Part shown: one piece after another, positions 14,709 to 20,639 of the stretch
Layout: each line of letters opens with the position of its first letter
How positions within the stretch are numbered: position 1 is the stretch's first letter
Assembly: GCA_964553775.1 (NCBI GenBank)
Contig: CAZKLU010000026.1
Span: 1-24,369, forward strand
Source of the DNA: RUG626 sp964553775
GTDB lineage: Bacteria > Bacillota > Clostridia > Oscillospirales > Oscillospiraceae
DNA: 24,369 nt
Reading direction: 5' to 3'
The notes under the pieces: model-generated
Databases searched by the model: none
What the model was told of the DNA's origin: nothing
What the model saw: only the letters and a program-made list of their open reading frames with translations
Position numbers and translations under genes: made by a program

Positions 14709-15571
14709 CAGTTATACCTCCTTTTCTCCAGCGACTGTATTGCGAGAAACAGGAAGAACACGATAACGGTAAGATAGTACACTATAGCCGTCACATCAAA
14801 AACGCCGTCCACAAATACATAGAACCTTTCAAAAAGCGACAGCTTCTCTATAATATCAGGAACAAGTCCCTCAAAGAGAGTGCTGTCTATGTAATACACA
14901 ACAGCTGTTGCCACCGCAAGGACGATTCCTACGCCGCAGGTGAGGTTGTCGCTCCTTGTCATGCGGTAGATTATAAGGCACAGGAGCAGTATGCAGACGA
15001 ATATAGCGGCGAGAGATCCGAACGCTGAGGTTATGATGTACTCCGAAATGCTGACGCTGAAGTAGTTGAACAGGATAACGGCGATCCCGATTCCGGCGGC
15101 GAACCCCTGATTGTCCGTCAGTGACGATATGAACACGCCAACAGCTATAAGAGCCGCGCCAAGCATGAAGAACGCGAAGAGTGTGCCGTAGGATGTCGGC
15201 AGATAGACATCGCCGAACTGGGCGAAGATGAGCGGGTATAAGGAGATAACGCACATAGGAACAAGAAACACTATTAAAAGCGCGGCATACTTTCCGAGTA
15301 CGACCTCCAATGTTGAGATCGGCAGAGAGTAGAGAAGCTGATCGGTCTTCTGTTTGCGCTCCTCGGCTATAACGCGCATAGTCAGTATCGGTACAATTAC
15401 AACGAATACCATCGAGCAGAAATAGAGAACATACTCGAAATTCGCGTAGGAAGCCTGTATATTGTAAAGCATTGCCCCAAAGCCAACGAACACCAGTAAA
15501 AGCGCGCCGAATAGATACGCTGTCAGCGAATGAAAGTACGATCTCAGCTCATGTTTTAATACAGCAAGCAT
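14708..15571 (-). CDS. ABC transporter permease, GldF/ABC-2 type
   Basis: A 287-residue integral membrane protein with six hydrophobic segments. It starts MLAVLKHELRSYFHSLTAYLFGALLLVFVGFGAMLY, the GldF/NosY-type opening, followed by the conserved cytosolic stretch IVPILTMRVIAEERKQKTDQLLYSLPISTLEVVLGKYAA. It should form the channel for the adjacent ATPase. Both ends overlap neighbours by one base (TGATG), so the operon is translationally coupled. The cargo is unknown. Confidence 0.9.
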   Translation of the reverse strand: MLAVLKHELRSYFHSLTAYLFGALLLVFVGFGAMLYNIQASYANFEYVLYFCSMVFVVIVPILTMRVIAEERKQKTDQLLYSLPISTLEVVLGKYAALLIVFLVPMCVISLYPLIFAQFGDVYLPTSYGTLFAFFMLGAALIAVGVFISSLTDNQGFAAGIGIAVILFNYFSVSISEYIITSAFGSLAAIFVCILLLCLIIYRMTRSDNLTCGVGIVLAVATAVVYYIDSTLFEGLVPDIIEKLSLFERFYVFVDGVFDVTAIVYYLTVIVFFLFLAIQSLEKRRYN

Positions 15572-16692
15572 CAGTCACCGTCTCCTCTCTGTGAAGAATC
15601 AGGGCTATCAGAACCCATGCTGTGTCCGCCTGAATTGTCGAAGTCCTCAAATTTCGCGGCGTTGTCCGGTTCAGTGACCGGAATATGTTCAGTGACCGCG
15701 CCGGACACAGGGCTTTCTGAAGCTACAGTTTCACCGGAGACAGGAACTTCTCCACCACTATCTTCTGTGAGTTCTATGAATATATCCTCAAGATTTGCCT
15801 TTGTAAATGTAAGCTCCAAAAGCGCGGTACCCGCCGACGCGAAAGCGCGGAACACATCTCTTGTCACATCGTATATATTCTCGTGGGAGGTTTCGAGCTT
15901 TGCCGAGACGAACCCGTCATCGCGTGAAGTGAATGAAGCGTCTGAAATGAGCGAAATGTTCCCGATTATATCACGCGCAGTATCCTCGCCGCAGTCCGCT
16001 GTAATTGAGACTGTACCCGGAGCGGTGAGACTTTTCTCCAGAGTTTCCGGTGTGTCGAACGCTATGAGCTTTCCCTTTGAGATAATGAGAACCTTTTCAC
16101 AGATGGTCTGAACCTCTGAAAGAATGTGAGAACTCAAGAGAACTGTGTGGCTCTCGCCGAGAGACTTAATAAGGTCACGTATTTCGACGATCTGAATAGG
16201 GTCAAGTCCCACAGTTGGTTCGTCAAGTATGATAACCTTTGGATTTCCCATAAGAGCCTGAGCAATACCAACGCGCTGACGGTAGCCCTTTGAGAGTGTC
16301 GATATGCGCCGGTGACGCACATTGGAAAGTCCTGTTCTCTCTATGGCATCGTCAACGCTCTGTGATAGTGTCCTGCCTTTAAGTCCTTTTGCCTCGCCGA
16401 CAAATCTAAGGTATTCCTCCGCAGATTCGCTTAAATAGAGAGGCGGCTGTTCGGGAAGATACCCAATGAGGCGTTTTGCCTTTTTAGGTTCATTGAATAT
16501 ATCAATGCCGTCAATTCTGACACAGCCAGCCGTGGGCGAGAGACAGCCGGTAATAATATTCATCGTTGTGGTTTTACCCGCCCCGTTGGGACCGAGAAAG
16601 CCGTATACATGACCGTCTTCAATGTCAAATGTCAGATCATCCAAGGCTCGAAACTCACCGTAATATTTGGTGAGATTCTCCACCGAAATCAT
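15571..16692 (-). CDS. ABC transporter ATP-binding protein, GldA-like
   Basis: A 373-residue ATPase and first gene of the operon. Walker A is GPNGAGKTT (34-42), the signature is LSKGYRQR (133-140, LSKGY in place of LSGGQ as is common in this branch), Walker B is VIILDEPT (153-160) and the switch histidine is in LLSSHIL. The DUF4162-like C-terminal accessory domain extends to about residue 315. Residues ~316-373 form an extra acidic, Ser/Glu/Pro-rich tail rich in short EPVSGE/SPVSGA units, not usual for the family and probably disordered. The ATG has AAAAAGGAGG 7 nt upstream. A structured leader RNA precedes it on the same strand. Confidence 0.93.
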   Translation of the reverse strand: MISVENLTKYYGEFRALDDLTFDIEDGHVYGFLGPNGAGKTTTMNIITGCLSPTAGCVRIDGIDIFNEPKKAKRLIGYLPEQPPLYLSESAEEYLRFVGEAKGLKGRTLSQSVDDAIERTGLSNVRHRRISTLSKGYRQRVGIAQALMGNPKVIILDEPTVGLDPIQIVEIRDLIKSLGESHTVLLSSHILSEVQTICEKVLIISKGKLIAFDTPETLEKSLTAPGTVSITADCGEDTARDIIGNISLISDASFTSRDDGFVSAKLETSHENIYDVTRDVFRAFASAGTALLELTFTKANLEDIFIELTEDSGGEVPVSGETVASESPVSGAVTEHIPVTEPDNAAKFEDFDNSGGHSMGSDSPDSSQRGDGD

Positions 16693-16850
16693 TTATATTC
16701 CTCCTTTTTGCGATAAAGAAAATGCCCGCTCCGAAATTCACCGTGATGAGAAACTCAGAAAAGCATCACGATTGATAAACCGCCGAACCGCGCCAAGGAA
16801 GGAGTCGGCACGGTCACACGGCATTGAAGAGGTGGTGTCGGAGCGAGCTT
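16693..16850 (-). ncRNA. Structured 5' leader (three-way junction) of the ABC operon, riboswitch-like
   Basis: On the minus strand the leader begins about 8-13 nt after a TATAAT and folds as follows. P1 is an 11-bp closing stem, GCTCGCTCCGA (16848-16838) with TCGGAGCGGGC (16734-16724). P2 is an 8-bp hairpin, ACCGTGCC (16814-16807) with GGCGCGGT (16794-16787). P3 is a 7-bp hairpin, CGTGATG (16770-16764) with CATCACG (16748-16742). The two imperfect pairs (one in P1, one in P2) are C-A mismatches on the plus strand but G.U wobbles on the minus strand. The P2 loop has CTCCTT, complementary to AAGGAG of the operon ribosome binding site at 16701-16706. P1 runs into ATTTTCTTT. Structure is seen in sequence; a regulatory role is inferred and the ligand is unknown. 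Confidence 0.6.
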
Positions 16851-16857
16851 ATATATA

Positions 16858-16863
16858 ATTATA
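16858..16863 (-). promoter_or_regulatory. -10 box of the ABC operon
   Basis: The minus strand reads TATAAT here, which places the transcript start near 16850, right at the 5' strand of the P1 stem of the leader. No good -35 is seen at 16-18 nt. Confidence 0.5.
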
Positions 16864-17297
16864 GACGCGCAAGCCAAAATGTAGTTGAAAAGAAAAGTTA
16901 AGAAATTATTATTCTTAAAGATTCTGAGACTTTACAGAAAATGGACATTTATTGCCGCTTACCGCAGCCGGCGTGAAAATCAGACAGAATGTGATCGATA
17001 TGCAAGAAAATACGGTGCTGAACCTTCCGGCATGGCTTCACAGTATGGCAAGCCGGTCATGCGCGGAGTGACCGCTCCAATTTTCCGCAGAGATACGGAT
17101 GGAAAGGGTTTACAAGGAGATTATGATGTGTTATACTGATAAACGCGGAATATGACGATTTGCAAAGCCTTTAGGCTGAGACAGGTTTACGGAGATTTTT
17201 TGCCGGAACTAAGCACATTTTACAAATTCACGTTCGCGCAATTTCCGCAAAGGTTTCCGCGAATGTTCAGAACATGAAAGTATGCTAAAAGCATCGG
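16864..17297. other. Non-coding stretch upstream of the ABC operon
   Basis: Between the ABC promoter and the stop of the membrane-protein gene I see no credible gene. An 84-codon plus-strand frame starting at TTG 16885 has no ribosome binding site and no recognisable motif. The stretch contains a 7-bp AT-rich hairpin (TTAAGAA/TTCTTAA around 16898-16918), a hairpin GGTCA/TGACC near 17055-17075 and TTCGCG/CGCGAA around 17233-17263. The last could weakly terminate the membrane-protein transcript, but lacks a T-run. Confidence 0.4.
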
Positions 17298-18083
17298 TCA
17301 GGCTGCCTTTTTGGGGCGGCGAAGTTCGCCTTTCCTGTAGCCCATGGGAAGTTCCACCGCGTTTGCGAATATAAAAAGCTCAGTTCCGATCATTACTATT
17401 GTATCGGAAAGCTCCGTTGCTCCGGCGGCGGCAACACCTAAGAAAAATATCGCGAGAATCGAGGAGAACAGTGTCCATACCGCGTTCCCGCGCCCGAATG
17501 AGTAGCCCGCTATATATATGGAGGCTATCGAGGACGAAGCCATCGCGAGACATTCAAAGCAGAAGTCCAAAAGCACGGGATTGCTCGCGTTATCGTGGAA
17601 TATAAGTACCATCCAGAAGCAGAAGAACACAGACGGCACAACATCAAGCTGTTTTACCGCGCCGTTGTACCCAAATCGGCAATGCGCCGCAAAAGCCGCC
17701 ATTCCGATTCCTGATAGTATGCCGAATGCCGCGAATATATACCGCACGGTATTGGCAACATACAACGCTGAGCCGCTCCCTGCGGCGAGCAGTGACCCTA
17801 TCGTCACCATGACACCGCCGAGTGTACTTGCGGCGAATGAAACAGTACTGTACTTATCGTCACCGGAACTCTTTTTGTTTGCCAGTGCCGCAAGTACCGC
17901 AGACAGAGCGGCAATCAGAATAATGACAGCCGATAGTGCCATGAGTGCTGTCGTCCACTTGCCGTCTGTGACAGCAAGACCGGAAAAAACCTCAAATTCG
18001 TACATAAGCTCCTGCTTTCTCATGAAAAATCCGCAGATCGCGGCAATAAGCGCGAGAGCGGGAAACGCTGATTTTTTAAGCAT
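17298..18083 (-). CDS. Uncharacterised multi-pass membrane protein
   Basis: A 261-residue hydrophobic protein that I do not recognise. It has about seven or eight membrane segments, for example FPALALIAAICGFFM (7-21), TTALMALSAVIILIAALSAVLAALA (44-68), GGVMVTIGSLLAAGSG (89-104), YIFAAFGILSGIGMAAFAAH (114-133), VPSVFFCFWMVLIFH (148-162), CLAMASSSIASIYIAGYSF (178-196) and WTLFSSILAIFFLGVAAAGA (203-222). The C terminus is basic (RKGELRRPKKAA), so probably cytoplasmic. Only a weak AGGGG ribosome binding site precedes the ATG. It is alone on its strand, divergent from spoIID. No enzymatic motif is visible. Confidence 0.72.
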   Translation of the reverse strand: MLKKSAFPALALIAAICGFFMRKQELMYEFEVFSGLAVTDGKWTTALMALSAVIILIAALSAVLAALANKKSSGDDKYSTVSFAASTLGGVMVTIGSLLAAGSGSALYVANTVRYIFAAFGILSGIGMAAFAAHCRFGYNGAVKQLDVVPSVFFCFWMVLIFHDNASNPVLLDFCFECLAMASSSIASIYIAGYSFGRGNAVWTLFSSILAIFFLGVAAAGATELSDTIVMIGTELFIFANAVELPMGYRKGELRRPKKAA

Positions 18084-18215
18084 ATTATTCGCCCCTGTTT
18101 AATAGATTTATTGTGGAAACGCTCATCGTACCCCTGAGAGCGGACGGGCATTCCGGAACAGTCTCTATTTTACTCCGTCTGTCCGTCAAAGTCAACGCAT
18201 TGGAGATAAAAAGTT

Positions 18216-19319
18216 ATGAAGTATACTGTAATAATAGCACTCGTTTGTGCCGCCACAGCCATGTTCCTGCCAATACTGCTTTCACCTGTCAATGCCCCCA
18301 ACGCGGAGATACCGGCAGCCGATGAGCAAATTTCGGATGAATACAGCACCGATGAAGTGTCCTCCGAAAAAACCGCCGCCGGTGATAACACTGAAGCTGA
18401 CGAAACTACGGATGGTGACATCGGATCGAACGAAGCAAGCGTGTCTCCATACTACACAGAATCGGGCAGTGACGCGGACACCATAATTACGCTCAAGAAT
18501 GGGGACGAGTCACTTGAAATATCGCTTTCCGATTACCTCTATGGCGCGCTTGCGGCGGAGATGCCCGCGTCCTTTGAGACGGAGGCACTGAAGGCGCAGG
18601 CTGTCGCTCTGCGAAGCTACCTTTTGAATAAGCTGAAATTCTCTCCCTCAAATAATCACGAGGAGGACATCTGTTCAGACAGCACCTGCTGTGCCGCGTG
18701 GCTTGACGATGACGCGCTCAAAGCTCTCTGGGCGGACAGCTATGACTACTACAGCGAAAGGCTGAGAAATGCCGTTCTGGAAACTGACGGGGTTGTGATT
18801 CTGTATGATGGGGAACCCATATCTGCGGTTTTTCACTCTTCATCGGCGGGGTATACGGAGAACGCCTCGGAGGTGTGGTCGGGTGACGCGCCGTATCTTG
18901 TGAGTGTTGAGAGCATAGAGTGCGCGGACGATATACCGGGATATGTGTATTCGGTGACGGTTTCAGCGGAGGACTTTCGGGAGACGGTGCTTGCGGCATA
19001 TCCCGACGCGGAATTTCCGGAGTCTGTAGAGGAGTACATAGGTGAGATTGAATATAACGGATCCGGACGCATACACAGCGTCGAGATTGGAGGCGTGACG
19101 ATCTCCGGAGTGAAGCTGCGCTCGCTCTTTGGACTTCACAGCACGGCTGCGGAATTCAGCTTCGATACGCAAAACAGCACGATTACAATGACCTCCACAG
19201 GCTACGGACACGGTGTTGGCATGAGCCAATACGGAGCGAACGCGATGGCGTGTGAGGGCTGCGGCTACGAGGAAATTCTGGCGCACTACTATGCCGGAAC
19301 GGAGCTTGGCACTATGTAA
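18216..19319 (+). CDS. spoIID: Stage II sporulation protein D, lytic transglycosylase
   Basis: A 367-residue membrane-anchored peptidoglycan hydrolase needed for engulfment. An N-terminal signal anchor (2-23) is followed by an acidic, low-complexity linker (30-85). The SpoIID domain starts at SLSDYLYGALAAEMPASFETEALKAQAVALRSYLL, with E115 the expected catalytic glutamate. NNHEEDICSDSTCC (H148, C153, C158/159) matches the zinc-binding segment known in clostridial SpoIID. VFHSSSAGYTENASEVW and the C-terminal GYGHGVGMSQYGANAMA are conserved. GGAGA lies 7-10 nt before the ATG. The generic SpoIID/LytB relatives share this domain, but the zinc motif favours true SpoIID. No spoIIM or spoIIP is nearby. 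Confidence 0.92.
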   Translation: MKYTVIIALVCAATAMFLPILLSPVNAPNAEIPAADEQISDEYSTDEVSSEKTAAGDNTEADETTDGDIGSNEASVSPYYTESGSDADTIITLKNGDESLEISLSDYLYGALAAEMPASFETEALKAQAVALRSYLLNKLKFSPSNNHEEDICSDSTCCAAWLDDDALKALWADSYDYYSERLRNAVLETDGVVILYDGEPISAVFHSSSAGYTENASEVWSGDAPYLVSVESIECADDIPGYVYSVTVSAEDFRETVLAAYPDAEFPESVEEYIGEIEYNGSGRIHSVEIGGVTISGVKLRSLFGLHSTAAEFSFDTQNSTITMTSTGYGHGVGMSQYGANAMACEGCGYEEILAHYYAGTELGTM

Positions 19320-19468
19320 AGGGGAGCGGACTATGGCGTGAATTGCGCCAATGCCGTGGACAATTTGAATCTGCGCGGCTTGGTCAAAGAACCTGTCCGA
19401 TGAAGCGGCAGGAGACTATAAGAAAACGCGGTGTGTTAGCCGCCGGATGGCAGGCGGAGGAAACTCCG

Positions 19469-20005
19469 TCAATCGGGAACCGATTGAAAATTGCTTTCTG
19501 TGTCCGCTGATCTGTTGCCTTCAGCTGTAAGGACATCGTTAAGATTTACGACAGTGAGTTCTTTTTTCAGGGCGTATCTGACTGTGTGAGCCGTGCCGCC
19601 ACGGTTTGATTTCAGGTAACATATACAGGCACTGCTGTTGTCAACGAGAAATCTGTTTCGCTCGAGCAGGCAGCTTTTGGTGTATTCTTCAGAGATGAGT
19701 GTGCAGCTGTCGGCAATCTCCTTGAGCCACTCATACTTGACCTTGTTGTTTTCGCTCCACTTCTTTGACTGTTCAAGTGCCGGTATAATAAGGTGGTAGC
19801 GGATTACAGGCAGCTCCTCCCGCAGAGCCACGAGAGTTTCGGCAGCCATTGTGTCGAACCCTATCGCGCCGCCGGTGAGAAAATCAGTGTACCCATACTC
19901 CACCATCCGCCGCACCGCCGCGTCTAAAAGAGTGGCGAGCCGCGCTATGTGCGCTTTGTTTATGAATCTGTGTCCTGTGAAACAGCAGGTAGTTTCAATA
20001 TCCAC
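19469..20005 (-). CDS. DUF1273/SLOG-family protein
   Basis: A 178-residue Rossmann-like protein of the SLOG superfamily, related to YpsA/DUF1273 and the LOG nucleotide-binding group. Seen motifs: CCFTGHRF (7-14), LTGGAIGFDTMAAE (43-56), a central RYHLIIPALEQSKKWSE and the C-terminal nucleotide-loop motif SNRGGTAHTVRYAL (133-146). Such proteins are proposed to bind nucleotides or nucleotide-derived signals; the physiological role here is unknown. I chose GTG 20005 as start because the family begins just before CCFTGHR and AAAGGCGG is upstream; the longer frame begins with an unsupported TTG at 20071. Confidence 0.8.
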   Translation of the reverse strand: MDIETTCCFTGHRFINKAHIARLATLLDAAVRRMVEYGYTDFLTGGAIGFDTMAAETLVALREELPVIRYHLIIPALEQSKKWSENNKVKYEWLKEIADSCTLISEEYTKSCLLERNRFLVDNSSACICYLKSNRGGTAHTVRYALKKELTVVNLNDVLTAEGNRSADTESNFQSVPD

Positions 20006-20386
20006 GTTCAGTTCGCCGCCTTTATAACTATGCTTAGAGCAATATTTTATCTGACCCTGAGTAAACCTCAAGCTCGTTCGGTGAGCTGCGGATCCGCAGT
20101 TTACGGTTATTATAATATCACATATTATCCGTTTGAGTCAAGTGTTAAGAACGGGATCAGATTTTCGGCTGGTTCCTGACCGGTGGTGTTTCACGCGCTT
20201 CGTCTGTTATAAGGAGGACACACGATCGAGAGACTGACGATAGCGCACGAATTGCCGCGCCTGTAAATTTAAGAAGATAGCAGAGCGCTGCCCCTGATGG
20301 CGGTGCCTTGCGCTGAACATGGACAACCGTCCGCGCCGAATAGCGGCAGGTTCAGACGTTTTTCGTCAAAAAATTGAAATCCGCTC

Positions 20387-20415
20387 TTGAATATTTTTGC
20401 AATATGCTGTATAAT
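20387..20415 (+). promoter_or_regulatory. Sigma-A-type promoter of the Q/G/Y membrane protein
   Basis: TTGAAT (20387-20392), a 17-nt spacer and a perfect TATAAT (20410-20415). Transcription would start near 20422, leaving a leader of about 218 nt. Confidence 0.75.
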
Positions 20416-20502
20416 GATAACCAAGAAGAAGTTGCCTTAGAGACTTTTAAGGATCCCAGCGTGTGCGGATTTATGAGCATAATTTTCTGAGTACAGGGCG
20501 GG

Positions 20503-20535
20503 AAAACGCAAACATATTGCGTAGCGCGTTTTTTT
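20503..20535 (+). promoter_or_regulatory. Attenuator-like hairpin in the leader
   Basis: AAAACGC (20503-20509) pairs with GCGTTTT (20526-20532), followed by T to 20535. An alternative inner stem ACGCAA/TTGCGT (20506-20511, 20517-20522) uses overlapping bases. It sits about 80 nt after the predicted transcript start and before the gene, as an attenuator would. The stem is short, so this is tentative. Confidence 0.35.
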
Positions 20536-20639
20536 GCGCGGTAATTGGCGAATTTGCCGAAAAAACGTGTGCGGGAAGATACTGAAAAGGCTCTTACGCT
20601 TCACCTCAAAATCTCGTTTCGCTAAAGGAGAATACAGAT

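Larger units (their letters stand above)
20072..20639. other. Intergenic region and long leader before the Q/G/Y protein
   Basis: About 570 nt without a credible gene. It contains a Shine-Dalgarno-like AAGGAGG (20211-20217) followed at 7 nt by a 13-codon frame starting with ATC, a good sigma-A promoter (20387-20415) and a leader of about 218 nt with a hairpin and T-run (20503-20535). Confidence 0.5.

Noticed and set aside
16741..16770. Hammerhead-ribozyme-like words (GTGATGAG...GAAA) in the plus strand of the ABC leader
   Set aside because: The essential C of CTGATGA is G, stem II would be one pair, and the same bases form the simple P3 hairpin. The G.U evidence favours the minus strand.
16781..16848. 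T-box-like words (GAACCGCG, GGTGGTGTCGG) in the same region
   Set aside because: They lie on the strand opposite the promoter and operon, in the wrong order, and without the T-box terminator or stem I elements.
16885..17139. 84-codon plus-strand frame with a basic N terminus
   Set aside because: It starts at TTG with no ribosome binding site, has no recognisable motif, and lies in a hairpin-rich non-coding gap.
17518..18102. 194-codon frame opposite the membrane-protein gene
   Set aside because: It is the antisense shadow of a clearly hydrophobic, multi-pass gene and has no ribosome binding site.
19320..19468. Text after spoIID vaguely like the 3' end of an IS200/IS605 tnpB gene (CPMKRQE-type tail)
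   Set aside because: The resemblance rests on memory only, no TnpB catalytic motifs or element ends are present, and the frame is short.
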